This document shows, piece after piece, positions 1-7,506 of a stretch of 64,000 bases of DNA (its first letter is position 1; each line of letters begins with the position of its first letter). The stretch lies in the IMG/VR virus record IMGVR_UViG_3300021139_001840, positions 32,792-96,791 of that record. One strand, written 5' to 3'. The notes below the pieces were generated by a model that saw only the letters and a list, made by a program, of their open reading frames with translations, did not search any database and was not told where the DNA came from. Position numbers and translations under genes: made by a program. This DNA is from a virus.

Positions 1-131
1 TTACTGTTGCCACCCCAGGATGGGGCGGAGCCGGTCACATTACTTTAGGTTCAACTGGAACTGGTTGTACACTTCAATATACCAATTCAGCTTGGTGGTG
101 TATTGGCAACAATGGTTGTGTGTTTGCCTAA
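1..131 (+). CDS. C-terminal end of a virion-type protein (partial)
   Basis: An open frame enters from the left edge (codons in phase with base 3) and stops with TAA at 129-131, giving the last 42 residues of a protein. The tail is rich in Gly, Thr, Trp and Cys and ends in CVFA, a composition common at the C-termini of phage tail or fibre proteins. The assignment to a virion protein is inference from composition only; the rest of the gene lies outside the window. Confidence 0.5.
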   Translation, partial: TVATPGWGGAGHITLGSTGTGCTLQYTNSAWWCIGNNGCVFA

Positions 132-158
132 TCAAAACTATTGATTTACTGACAAAAA

Positions 159-176
159 TCCTATACAATTAGGATA
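159..176 (+). promoter_or_regulatory. Perfect hairpin covering the Shine-Dalgarno of the first full gene
   Basis: ATCCTA and TAGGAT form a perfect 6-bp inverted repeat around a 6-nt spacer directly before the ATG at 176. The AGGA that would serve as ribosome binding site lies in the 3' arm, so the hairpin could limit translation. Seen in sequence; regulation is inferred. Confidence 0.35.
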
Positions 177-409
177 TGGACTACCCCGAACACCCACTAA
201 TTCCTAGCCTTGATGCTCTCACTACCGAAGAGCTCAGTGAAAAAATCACTGAATTAAATAAAAAACTTGCAATTGCTTATCGTATTGGCAATAATGATTT
301 ATGTAATCAATTGCGTATGTCATTGAACACTTATCAAACCAAATACACACAAAAAATGCGTACCGATCAAACCGGTACCGATTTTAATGGAATCATAGAT
401 ATTTCATGA
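176..409 (+). CDS. Conserved small phage protein, unknown function
   Basis: The 77-residue product has a Leu/Lys/Glu-rich central helix (about residues 17-45) with a heptad-like pattern, so a short coiled coil is plausible. There is no signal peptide or membrane segment. It overlaps the next gene by 4 nt (ATGA), which supports both as translationally coupled genes. Function not recognised. Confidence 0.7.
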   Translation: MDYPEHPLIPSLDALTTEELSEKITELNKKLAIAYRIGNNDLCNQLRMSLNTYQTKYTQKMRTDQTGTDFNGIIDIS

Positions 410-1023
410 ATGTGAGAATACAATTCCCTGTAAACTTTACAGCAGGCATTTTTTATAATGGAAAAATGCAAATGAACAATTACACAGCTAAAATTTACAT
501 GATGACTAATACTCCAGATGGAGATGCCAACAATGTAGCATTTGAACGTGTAAAGCATTTTATCTACAATGAACTTGATAGTTCTATTTTTATTAGCAGT
601 GAGTATGAAGAGCAATGTAAAAAATATTTAGAAGCTGGAATTAAAATTACTACGTTTCCCGGAGATCCTGTAGACCAACTAGTGGGTATTATGCTGCATT
701 TTAAATTATCTGCCATTGCGGAAGAACGACTCCTTGTTGGCGAGGTGGAATTAAGCAGCGTACTTGGTGATGGATTGATTTATGTACACAGTGAAATTGA
801 AAATATAAATGATGTAGAAGTACCTGAATGGTGGGATACTGTGGATTTGGTACATTGTGACACGGACTTGATTGATTCCGATAAAATTGTTACAATGCAT
901 CACAGTAGCGTTTGGCGTGAATTAGACCTACAATGGCCCGATATCAAAGACGTTGCCATTGATAAAGAGGAAGAAAACACAGTGGTATTTGCTGATTTTA
1001 AACGAAAAGATGAAACAGAATAA
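406..1023 (+). CDS. Hypothetical phage protein
   Basis: The 205-residue acidic protein has no transmembrane segment and no motif I recognise. It starts inside the stop of the preceding gene (ATGA) and its 3' end overlaps the DnaE-like gene by 14 nt, so it belongs to a tight operon. A second in-frame Met (NGKMQMNNY) could be the true start because the first 20 residues look poorly structured. Function unknown. Confidence 0.7.
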   Translation: MNVRIQFPVNFTAGIFYNGKMQMNNYTAKIYMMTNTPDGDANNVAFERVKHFIYNELDSSIFISSEYEEQCKKYLEAGIKITTFPGDPVDQLVGIMLHFKLSAIAEERLLVGEVELSSVLGDGLIYVHSEIENINDVEVPEWWDTVDLVHCDTDLIDSDKIVTMHHSSVWRELDLQWPDIKDVAIDKEEENTVVFADFKRKDETE

Positions 1024-1528
1024 TTACGGTGAAATGATTTTTGACAACAACGATGTAGCTGATTTGCTTATGCAAGGTCGTGAAGTTGAATCATTAAATG
1101 GCATGTTAGTAGACAGCACAGTTAATATTGAAAAAATAGTTGAATTTGTAGAAGACTTTCCCAACAAATTCGTTTATTATAATTATGTTGATGATGCACT
1201 TATTCCAGAATGGGATCATGTACAACAACAAAACTGGCATATGCCACAAGCGTACAAAGATTTAGACATTGCCGAATATATTTTGTCTTTATGTAGTAAT
1301 GAAACAGAGTTACAAAGATGCGCTGAAGAATTGCTATTATATCAGGAACGTGATTTATTCAATTTACTCAAATATTTGAAGTATTTGGTAGATTTAATGA
1401 CCAAAAATCATGTAATTTGGGGAGTTGGTCGCGGTAGCTCCACAGCTTCATATGTACTTTATAAATTAGGCGTACATAAAATTGACTCAATTTTTTACAA
1501 ATTAAATATCAACGAATTTTTACGTTAA
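1010..1528 (+). CDS. Short DNA polymerase III alpha (DnaE)-like protein
   Basis: The C-terminal third carries a GVGRGSSTASYVLYKLG segment followed by I-D-S-I-F-Y and a terminal EFL. This matches the G-x-GRGS-(A/S)AGS-L-x-x-YxLG...D-P-x-x-Y...RFL signature at the start of the bacterial replicase alpha-subunit polymerase region. At 172 residues it is a fragment of a family that usually exceeds 1000. It has neither a PHP domain nor the catalytic aspartates of the palm, so polymerase activity is unlikely. The phage has its own family-B polymerase at 27974. The ATG at 1010 (MKQNNYG) is chosen over an upstream in-frame Met because it gives a normal 14-nt overlap. Confidence 0.7.
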   Translation: MKQNNYGEMIFDNNDVADLLMQGREVESLNGMLVDSTVNIEKIVEFVEDFPNKFVYYNYVDDALIPEWDHVQQQNWHMPQAYKDLDIAEYILSLCSNETELQRCAEELLLYQERDLFNLLKYLKYLVDLMTKNHVIWGVGRGSSTASYVLYKLGVHKIDSIFYKLNINEFLR

Positions 1529-1555
1529 ATACAACGAGAATTTAGGAGAAAGATT

Positions 1556-1945
1556 ATGACACAAAAAATTTACAAAAGTTCCAGAGGTAAAACAATTGAT
1601 ATGGGCGCTCTACGTCTTCAAAATGAACACGTTCGTGCTGTTGGTAATATGAGTGTTAATGCCCGCGGAGATCGTATTGACGCCCAAGGCAAAGTAATAG
1701 ATTCAAAAAGTCAGCAAGTAACACGACGTATTCAACGTCAAACTAATGTAACCGAAGGACCGGTACATACAAGCAGTCGCGATGCTGCCGCACATCAACC
1801 TGCTCCTACAGTAGTAAAAGCTCCTGTTGCTCCTGTAGTAGAAAATATTCCCGTTGAATCGGTCTCTGATTCAACGGATCCTAAAGAAACTGGCGGCTTG
1901 GCTGGTGCCATTGCTCGTTCCAAAAAACAAAAAGAAACAAAATGA
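1556..1945 (+). CDS. Hypothetical phage protein with disordered C-terminal half
   Basis: The 129-residue basic protein has a clear ribosome binding site (AGGAGA at 1544). The N-terminal half (about residues 1-60) contains a GKTIDMGALRLQNE...VRAVGNM...NARGD pattern that I associate with a small conserved protein of marine T4-like phages. The second half is Pro/Ala/Val-rich and ends in a Lys-rich tail, suggesting disorder. It overlaps the co-chaperonin start by ATGA. Function unknown; a virion or assembly role is only a guess. Confidence 0.7.
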   Translation: MTQKIYKSSRGKTIDMGALRLQNEHVRAVGNMSVNARGDRIDAQGKVIDSKSQQVTRRIQRQTNVTEGPVHTSSRDAAAHQPAPTVVKAPVAPVVENIPVESVSDSTDPKETGGLAGAIARSKKQKETK

Positions 1946-2337
1946 AACCAGCATTTTCACCACACAAGTTACGCAAGGAACAAATTGTAGCAGTAAAAGA
2001 TCATATCCTAGTTTCAGATATGGCATTCGATGTGCGTATTACTAACGGTGGTATTTGGTTGCCAAACGATAACGGCAAAGGACATGGTATTCGCCCACGA
2101 TGGGGTCGCGTTTATGCCGTGGGTCCTAAACAACAAGATGTAAAAGTTGGGCAATGGATTCTAGTTGAACATGGGCGTTGGACTCGTGGCTTGGAAATCG
2201 AAGATGAAACGGGCGAGCGTACAATTCGCAAGGTTGATCCAAAATGTATTATGATGGTGTCCGATGAAAAAGAATGCCCAGACGTTGAAGGCATCTCTAG
2301 TGCGGTACACATCGAAAAACAAGAAATGCCAACTTAA
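1942..2337 (+). CDS. 31: GroES-like co-chaperonin (T4 gp31 type)
   Basis: The 131-residue product fits the GroES beta-barrel fold: an N-terminal strand leading to VAVKDHILV (normally the K-P-L-x-D-R-V-L-V strand), a glycine-rich stretch GGIWLPNDNGKGHG at the mobile-loop position, then G-R-V-Y-A-V-G and V-K-V-G-Q-W-I-L-V. T4 gp31 replaces host GroES and enlarges the GroEL cage so that the major capsid protein folds. The product would act in the cytoplasm with host GroEL. The start overlaps the preceding stop (ATGA). Confidence 0.8.
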   Translation: MKPAFSPHKLRKEQIVAVKDHILVSDMAFDVRITNGGIWLPNDNGKGHGIRPRWGRVYAVGPKQQDVKVGQWILVEHGRWTRGLEIEDETGERTIRKVDPKCIMMVSDEKECPDVEGISSAVHIEKQEMPT

Positions 2338-2347
2338 CCAAAGTTTA

Positions 2348-2376
2348 TTGTAAAATAGGGTATTAGACAATATAAT
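2348..2376 (+). promoter_or_regulatory. Sigma70-type promoter, near-leaderless
   Basis: TTGTAA at 2348-2353 and TATAAT at 2371-2376 are separated by 17 bp. The ATG of the next gene begins at 2384, only 7 nt past the -10 box, so the transcript would start at or next to the start codon. Confidence 0.6.
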
Positions 2377-2383
2377 ATACTTT

Positions 2384-2650
2384 ATGAAACAAGAAAAATG
2401 TACAGCTTGTGGGCAATTTCCAAAAATTAATTGTAATTGGAAACAAGGTCGATGCCCACATTTGCCACCATTAATTAAAGGAACTGTTATGAATCATAGA
2501 AATATTAGCCTCATTAAAAGTGTATTTAGAATTGTGGCTGGTCTAGCACTTGCTGGCGGTGGGTGGCTAGAAATGAATCCATATATTCAAGCGGCTGGGT
2601 ACATACTAGTGTTTGCTGAAATTTTAGGAATTGCCGAGGAATTGGTTTAA
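2384..2650 (+). CDS. Small membrane protein with N-terminal Cys cluster
   Basis: The 88-residue product has C-x-x-C (CTAC, residues 7-10), C17 and C24 in the first 25 residues, a possible zinc knuckle. A hydrophobic C-terminal half (about residues 44-85, FRIVAGLALAGGG and YILVFAEILGI) suggests one or two membrane segments. An internal Met (MNHRNISL, base 2489) could give a form without the Cys cluster. The stop overlaps the next start (TAATG). Function not recognised. Confidence 0.6.
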   Translation: MKQEKCTACGQFPKINCNWKQGRCPHLPPLIKGTVMNHRNISLIKSVFRIVAGLALAGGGWLEMNPYIQAAGYILVFAEILGIAEELV

Positions 2651-2826
2651 TGGCTTTAGGTGGTGATGGCGGCAAAGGTCATGGGCGCAGACCACAGCTT
2701 GCGCCAAATGACGTAGTTGAATCAAACTGGGAAAAAATATTTGGAACTAAAAAGCCCGACCCTAATAATAAAAAACAACCGCATAAGGAAAATATAAATG
2801 CAATCCCTTTGGACAGAAAAATTTAG
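2650..2826 (+). CDS. Very small hypothetical protein in the clamp-loader operon
   Basis: The 58-residue basic, Gly/Pro/Lys-rich protein starts with MALGGDGGKGHGRRP. It is supported by position: its ATG shares bases with the previous TAA (TAATG) and its end overlaps the clamp-loader gene by 29 nt. It is probably disordered. Function unknown. Confidence 0.55.
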   Translation: MALGGDGGKGHGRRPQLAPNDVVESNWEKIFGTKKPDPNNKKQPHKENINAIPLDRKI

Positions 2827-3718
2827 ACCTAATACCACAGAAGGTTATGTGTTTACAGACGAAAGTCAACGGCAACAAGTTTTAGCATGGATTAAACAAG
2901 GTAGTATTCCTCACTTGTTATTATCCGGCAGTCCTGGCACAGGCAAAACTACATTAGCCAAACTTCTAATCAACGAGTTAGGTGTAGATGAATATGATGT
3001 TATGTCTGCTAATGGATCTAAAGATGCTCGCAAAGTTGAATGGATTGACAAACTAATTGGATTTTGTAGTACTATGCCATTTGGTAAGTTTAAAGTGGTA
3101 CTAATTGATGAAGCTGACTATATGAATATTAATTCTGTACAGCCAGCACTTCGTAACTTAATGGAAGACTATGCTGAATCAGTTCGTTTTATATTAACTT
3201 GTAATTATCCCAACAAAATTATGCCGGCCATACATAGTCGTTGTCAAGGTTTCCATATTGAAAAAACAGATATTACAGAGTTTACTGCTCGTGTAGCAAC
3301 TGTATTAGTGACTGAGGAAGTTGAATTTGATTTAGACACACTAGATTCTTATGTGCGTGCCACTTACCCAGACTTGCGCAAATGTTTAAATTTAGTACAA
3401 CCCAATAGCATGACCGGCACTTTAGTTAAACCAGGCGACAATGATCAGTCAGTTAAAGATTGGAAGCTAGACGCTGTAGCATTATTTAAAGCTGGTAAAA
3501 TTATAGAAGCTAGGAAACTGATGTGTAGTCAAGCAAGTACTGAAGACATGGATTCCATGTTTAGATGGATGTACGATAATTTGGATTTGTGGAGCACGGA
3601 TACGCACAAGCAAGATCAAGCAATTATAATCATACGCAATGGTCTAATAAATGTGCCTCTAGTCAGTGATCAAGAAATTAATATTTCGGCAACACTTACG
3701 GAATTATGCCAACTATGA
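2798..3718 (+). CDS. 44: Sliding clamp loader ATPase (T4 gp44 type)
   Basis: AAA+ protein of 306 residues that opens and loads the sliding clamp (31599) at primer ends. Visible motifs are Walker A GSPGTGKTT (about residues 44-52), Walker B VVLIDEAD (about 102-109), sensor 1 around ILTCNYPNK and the SRC arginine-finger motif at about 148. The length matches gp44. It is followed by a small ATGA-coupled gene at the place where T4 encodes gp62. High confidence from order and motifs. Confidence 0.92.
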   Translation: MQSLWTEKFRPNTTEGYVFTDESQRQQVLAWIKQGSIPHLLLSGSPGTGKTTLAKLLINELGVDEYDVMSANGSKDARKVEWIDKLIGFCSTMPFGKFKVVLIDEADYMNINSVQPALRNLMEDYAESVRFILTCNYPNKIMPAIHSRCQGFHIEKTDITEFTARVATVLVTEEVEFDLDTLDSYVRATYPDLRKCLNLVQPNSMTGTLVKPGDNDQSVKDWKLDAVALFKAGKIIEARKLMCSQASTEDMDSMFRWMYDNLDLWSTDTHKQDQAIIIIRNGLINVPLVSDQEINISATLTELCQL

Positions 3719-4005
3719 GATATTTGTTTTTAACATACTATACGCAAGCTTCGGGTAAAATTGACGAAGCCATGACTGTGTCTAATAAAATTCGCACTCG
3801 AGACTGGCAAACAGTCAACGTTATATTAGATTTCAAGGAACAAAAAGTTATTAAAGCAGGAGTTAAAGATACTAGTATACCAAAAGATTGGGATCGTATT
3901 GTAGGATACTATTATCCTTTTTACACTAAAATCTTTGAACGATTGTTTGAAGAAAACGGCCATGCCCTTAGTATTAAAGCAGATGCGCCTACAACAGAAA
4001 GTTAG
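3715..4005 (+). CDS. Small protein in the gp62 position, unassigned
   Basis: The 96-residue protein (MRYLFLTYY...) couples to the clamp loader through ATGA at 3715; a second ATG at 3706 is possible. It has an alpha/beta pattern with aromatic residues and an acidic tail. T4 places the clamp-loader small subunit gp62 here, but this product is about half its size and I see no diagnostic motif. The gp62 role is only positional inference. Confidence 0.65.
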   Translation: MRYLFLTYYTQASGKIDEAMTVSNKIRTRDWQTVNVILDFKEQKVIKAGVKDTSIPKDWDRIVGYYYPFYTKIFERLFEENGHALSIKADAPTTES

Positions 4006-4023
4006 TAAACACTAACATATCGT

Positions 4024-4052
4024 TTGACTTTTAATTCATTTTACATTATAAT
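4024..4052 (+). promoter_or_regulatory. Sigma70-type promoter, near-leaderless
   Basis: TTGACT at 4024-4029, 17-bp spacer, TATAAT at 4047-4052; the ATG of the HAD gene is 6 nt further at 4059. Strong early-type promoter with no room for a Shine-Dalgarno. Confidence 0.75.
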
Positions 4053-4058
4053 AGTAAT

Positions 4059-4670
4059 ATGAAATCAAAATATAGAAACAGAAAAAAATTAATCCTAACT
4101 GATGCTGACGGCTGTTTGCTGGATTGGGAGTGGGCTTTTAATGTATGGATGCAAGAACATGGTTTTGAAGAAGTTGCTGGGTCCAAATTAAACTATGACA
4201 TGGCTATACGCTATGGTATTCCTAGAGAACAAGTAGTAAAGCTGATACGCATTTTTAATGAATCTGCGGCTATTGGATTTCTTCCTGCCCAGCGCGATGC
4301 TATGTACTATGTCAAACGGTTAGTCGAAGAACACGGATATAAATTCCATTGTATTACTTCGTTAAGTCTAGATCCTAATGCGCAAAGACTTCGTGAGATG
4401 AATCTAAGTAAGTTGTTCGGTGAACATACATTTGAACGTATCGTATGTTTAGATACCGGAGCGCACAAAGATGACGCACTAGAAGAATATGAAGGCACTG
4501 GCCTCGTTTGGATTGAGGACAAGCCAGAGAATGCTGAGGCCGGATATAAGTACGGATTAAATTCCCTACTTATAGAACATGGTCATAATTTTGAATATGC
4601 CCATCCGCATATTAAATTAGTTAAAAATTGGAAACATATTTATAGTATAATTACAGGAGAACAGGGTTAA
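4059..4670 (+). CDS. HAD-superfamily phosphatase-like protein
   Basis: The 203-residue product shows the four HAD motifs: D15-A-D17-G (nucleophile and acid Asp), a Thr/Ser motif in CITSLSLD, a Lys in AHKDDALEEY, and the acidic pair in VWIEDKPENAEAG. The size suits 5'-nucleotidase or small phosphatase members; the substrate cannot be read from sequence. It is driven by the promoter just upstream, and its 3' end overlaps the reverse-strand homing endonuclease by 20 nt. Confidence 0.8.
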   Translation: MKSKYRNRKKLILTDADGCLLDWEWAFNVWMQEHGFEEVAGSKLNYDMAIRYGIPREQVVKLIRIFNESAAIGFLPAQRDAMYYVKRLVEEHGYKFHCITSLSLDPNAQRLREMNLSKLFGEHTFERIVCLDTGAHKDDALEEYEGTGLVWIEDKPENAEAGYKYGLNSLLIEHGHNFEYAHPHIKLVKNWKHIYSIITGEQG

Positions 4671-5280
4671 GTTTGCAATTATCATTGTGCCATCGTACTA
4701 AGTGACTTGGTTGAAACATTCCGTTACAATGAATACACTTAAATCGTTCTCTGTTTTTTGCTTTATTGCTAAGTACAGCCCGATATTCTACCGATGATCT
4801 TGACTCTGCTTGTTTCTTAATATAATCTGGATCATTCCATAGAGCTTTTACGGAATTAGTAATATTATTAATTATCACTTTTCCAGCAGGAGTAGTATAT
4901 CGAGTTTGCCTTTCAATTTTCATAGTGTTGTATTGATCTGTATCCTGCCAACGGGCTATAGCACTTTTATGTTGAAGATAACTTGATTGCTCAGTTGAAT
5001 TATAACTTCTGCCAGTTCCACCTGATCGTAAATTATAACAGAGCGGATTGGATAAGTTTTCGTTAATAACTTTAATTTCCTGTTGATAGGCCTCACCCTC
5101 ATTGTCAAACTCAAACAGAGTTTCACGAACAAAGTTGTCTTTTCCGTATTTTTTGATTGCTTTTGCTAATAACGATCCAGACCCGTAATATCCGTCAAAT
5201 GATTCTTTAGATTGATTATGTTTGCCAATGTAAAATTTTCCATTGACTAAATTTGTAGTTTTGTATATAATAAATATCAT
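4651..5280 (-). CDS. GIY-YIG homing endonuclease with C-terminal zinc finger
   Basis: The 209-residue free-standing homing nuclease has an N-terminal IIYKTTNLVNGKFYIGKH, the GIY-YIG core, followed by DGYYGSGSLLAKAIKKYG and an EAYQQEIKVINE stretch. The C-terminus has C-x-x-C...H...C (CIHC...RWHNDNC), a finger shared with the endonuclease at 40686. It lies opposite to its neighbours between the HAD gene and phoH. An AAAGGAG site and a hairpin leader precede the start (see 5281-5350). Confidence 0.88.
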   Translation of the reverse strand: MIFIIYKTTNLVNGKFYIGKHNQSKESFDGYYGSGSLLAKAIKKYGKDNFVRETLFEFDNEGEAYQQEIKVINENLSNPLCYNLRSGGTGRSYNSTEQSSYLQHKSAIARWQDTDQYNTMKIERQTRYTTPAGKVIINNITNSVKALWNDPDYIKKQAESRSSVEYRAVLSNKAKNRERFKCIHCNGMFQPSHLVRWHNDNCKLNPVLL

Positions 5281-5350
5281 TGCTGATTGCTCCTTTAAAG
5301 CGTTAGAGTCCCTGGGTGTTTCAGCACCGCGAGGGACATCTTTATTTAGT
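5281..5350 (-). promoter_or_regulatory. Late promoter plus hairpin leader of homing endonuclease, copy A
   Basis: On the minus strand a late motif ACTAAATA (5343-5350) is followed at once by a two-tier hairpin. The outer stem is GTCCCT/AGGGAC, then an internal loop CGC/C, inner stem GGTG/CACC and hexaloop CTGAAA. CTTTAAAGGAGCAATCAGC then leads to the ATG. The same architecture with different paired bases precedes the gene at 21357-21743. Confidence 0.7.
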
Positions 5351-5352
5351 GC

Positions 5353-6150
5353 TTAATCGTACATCTTTAAGATATGCGTTATCATATGATGACGCTGAAT
5401 ATCCTTAGATTCAAACTCGCATAGACTAATGCCCTTTACACCCCCTTTCTTAAGTCTGGTTAGGATGTCGGCTAAGCCGTTTTTTGCGCCGGTTCGATCG
5501 GTCTGTTCGGTGTCCCCTGTCACTACTATCTTACTGCCTTCGCCAATGCGTGTTAGAAGCATGACCATTTGAGCAGGGGTCATATTTTGAGCCTCGTCAG
5601 CGATGATAAATGCTTTTTTTAGTGATCTGCCTCTCATAAACGACAACGGAGCAATTTCAATTTTCTGATCTTCGATCATCGCTGCAATGTCTTGCGGACG
5701 ATAATACTCTCTCAGTATGTCTGTAATTGGTTTAATCCACGGGTCCATTTTTTGATTTAAGTCACCCGGTAAAAATCCGTGATTTTCGTTTTCAACAGAA
5801 ACTGCTGGTCTAGTTAGTACTATGCGATCTACTTCTCCTTCTCTAAAGGCTTTTATTGCCGCCAGGACGGCAAGATATGTCTTGCCTGTGCCTGCCGGAC
5901 CCGCTGTTACGACAATATACTGACTATCGTCTTGTAAAGCCAATACTAACTTTTCCTGATTTCTAGTTCTGGGAACTATGTCAATCGGGCGTTGTTTTAC
6001 TGGTTTAACTTGGTCGAAGCGTATTGTGTTTTCTGGTTGTGCCATTTGGCGTTTTTGTGATTTTACTGCTCTGTGTCTACTCAATTTATACTCCATTGTA
6101 GTTGAGTTACTTCCGACAGCACCTTGCTGTCCAAAGTATTTACGACCCAT
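5353..6150 (-). CDS. phoH: PhoH-like P-loop ATPase/helicase
   Basis: The 265-residue protein has Walker A AGPAGTGKTYL (about residues 82-92), Walker B FIIADEAQNMTPAQ (about 182-195) and the VVTGDTEQTD motif typical of PhoH. It is common in marine phages, where it is a putative RNA-processing ATPase; its exact role is unsettled. The N-terminal 55 residues are basic and low-complexity, and a second Met (MEYKLSRHR) may be the start. It is divergent from the gene at 6263. Confidence 0.88.
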   Translation of the reverse strand: MGRKYFGQQGAVGSNSTTMEYKLSRHRAVKSQKRQMAQPENTIRFDQVKPVKQRPIDIVPRTRNQEKLVLALQDDSQYIVVTAGPAGTGKTYLAVLAAIKAFREGEVDRIVLTRPAVSVENENHGFLPGDLNQKMDPWIKPITDILREYYRPQDIAAMIEDQKIEIAPLSFMRGRSLKKAFIIADEAQNMTPAQMVMLLTRIGEGSKIVVTGDTEQTDRTGAKNGLADILTRLKKGGVKGISLCEFESKDIQRHHMITHILKMYD

Positions 6151-6246
6151 GATTTTTATATTCTATGGGTGTTAATAAGTGTAATAGATAGCATAAGTAC
6201 ATACCCAGGCCCCAAAAATTCAAAATAACCCTAACCTTTCCATTTA

Positions 6247-6254
6247 ACTAAATA
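6247..6254 (+). promoter_or_regulatory. T4-type late promoter motif
   Basis: ACTAAATA ends 8 nt before the ATG at 6263. It is one of about sixteen copies in the window of a variant of the T4 late consensus TATAAATA. Confidence 0.6.
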
Positions 6255-6262
6255 ATAGTACC

Positions 6263-6853
6263 ATGGCAAACAAACCTTTCGACTCGGACATATTTAAAGA
6301 CCATCAAGATTATTGGCAGGTCGCTAAGAATATTAAAGATATCTACATGTCTGAAGGATCTTTATTAACTTTGCTGGATTTTGAGCGGGTTTTAGATTCG
6401 CTTGATTTATATGCTTTTAAGAACTGGGATATTGGCGAGCTAGTTCAAGGCCCAACAATTACTAGATATAATGTGTCCTGTATATTTTTGTGGCCTGAGA
6501 ATTTAATGCCCGATCCACGTGGCGCACGTAGATTACTTCCATTTGATTGCGAAGTAAAGTTTAAAAAAACTAACATGAAGATTCCTATTAAAATTGAGGA
6601 TCCTACCGACTATCGCCCAGGTACTAAGATTGCTAGAATTACCGAAAAGAAAATATGGCTAGTTGAAATTACTATGCCCAAGAGTTTAATGAGTGATATA
6701 CGCACTGGCAGTATTGAAATGGAAGAACAAGAAATTGATTTGGCAGCTTTAGATAAAGCCTATACTCAAAATTTTGGAAAAGACCAACAACCTGATGAAA
6801 CAGAAAATGAACAACAACCAGCACAACCACCAGCCCAACCACCAGCCCAATAA
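6263..6853 (+). CDS. Hypothetical phage protein with Gln/Pro repeat tail
   Basis: The 196-residue product has a folded acidic body (residues 1-170) and a C-terminal tail with tandem PAQ-P units. A late promoter motif lies just upstream, so a virion or late role is likely. The tail-coding repeat is also translated in another frame as the N-terminus of the next gene. Function not recognised. Confidence 0.7.
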   Translation: MANKPFDSDIFKDHQDYWQVAKNIKDIYMSEGSLLTLLDFERVLDSLDLYAFKNWDIGELVQGPTITRYNVSCIFLWPENLMPDPRGARRLLPFDCEVKFKKTNMKIPIKIEDPTDYRPGTKIARITEKKIWLVEITMPKSLMSDIRTGSIEMEEQEIDLAALDKAYTQNFGKDQQPDETENEQQPAQPPAQPPAQ

Positions 6854-7397
6854 CCCCAACTCTAATTTTATATTTGAAACTTTAACATATAAAGATATGG
6901 AAGGGTTGTTAAAACCTACAATTCATGTTGACGAGTTTACTTCCAAGATGGGCGAAGATGACGACATTATTGTTGTGTCATTTTTTGTTCGTGACGAAAA
7001 AGCCGCCAAAGACCTAATGAATTGGTTTGAAAAAGGCTATGATTTTGTTATTGACGCTGACCGTTCGCCAGGTGAAATTAAACCTAATCGTTACTTAGTA
7101 TACGTTGAAATTCGTCGACGCAGTACAGCAGGAGCACATGTACAACAATTATTAGATGATCTGGCAACGCTTACAGAATTTGAAGCAAAAGATTGGTCTA
7201 TGATATATGGTGGCAAAGAAACGCCATTTAGTCAAGAAGAATTTGAGCGCATAGTTCCACTATCGCCAAAAGAATACCGTAAAGAACACGATGAAGATTT
7301 AAATGAAGTGCGTGTTGCTGCCGGGTTACCTCCTCGAACATTTTACGAGCAGGATGAGGACATTAAGGCTCTTCAAAGCGCCGCAGGAATATTATAA
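6807..7397 (+). CDS. Hypothetical phage protein overlapping the repeat tail of its neighbour
   Basis: The protein is about 196 residues if the ATG at 6807 is used; ATGs at 6795 and 6774 are alternatives. Residues 1-24 are Asn/His/Gln/Pro-rich because they read the neighbour's repeat in another frame. The rest is an acidic alpha/beta protein (YKDMEGLLKPTIHVDEF, VVSFFVRDEKAAKDLMNWFE). It probably works with the product of 6263; no family recognised. Confidence 0.65.
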   Translation: MNNNQHNHQPNHQPNNPNSNFIFETLTYKDMEGLLKPTIHVDEFTSKMGEDDDIIVVSFFVRDEKAAKDLMNWFEKGYDFVIDADRSPGEIKPNRYLVYVEIRRRSTAGAHVQQLLDDLATLTEFEAKDWSMIYGGKETPFSQEEFERIVPLSPKEYRKEHDEDLNEVRVAAGLPPRTFYEQDEDIKALQSAAGIL

Positions 7398-7398
7398 T

Positions 7399-7452
7399 AT
7401 GAAAATTGGTGAAATTTTAAGAACTATAGCAGATGCTATGGAACAAGCATAA
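7399..7452 (+). CDS. Possible 17-residue leader or small peptide
   Basis: A short frame (MKIGEILRTIADAMEQA) starts 1 nt after the preceding stop. It reads as an amphipathic helix. Too short to be sure it is a gene. Confidence 0.2.
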   Translation: MKIGEILRTIADAMEQA

Positions 7453-7479
7453 AACAGTACAAAAATGTAATAATGCTTA

Positions 7480-7487
7480 ACTAAATA
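7480..7487 (+). promoter_or_regulatory. T4-type late promoter motif before lysis cassette
   Basis: ACTAAATA, followed by an inverted repeat TAGTAGATA/TATCTACTA (7486-7508) that runs into the endolysin start codon. The hairpin could modulate timing of lysis; that part is inference. Confidence 0.55.
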
Positions 7488-7506
7488 GTAGATAATACTA
7501 TCTACT

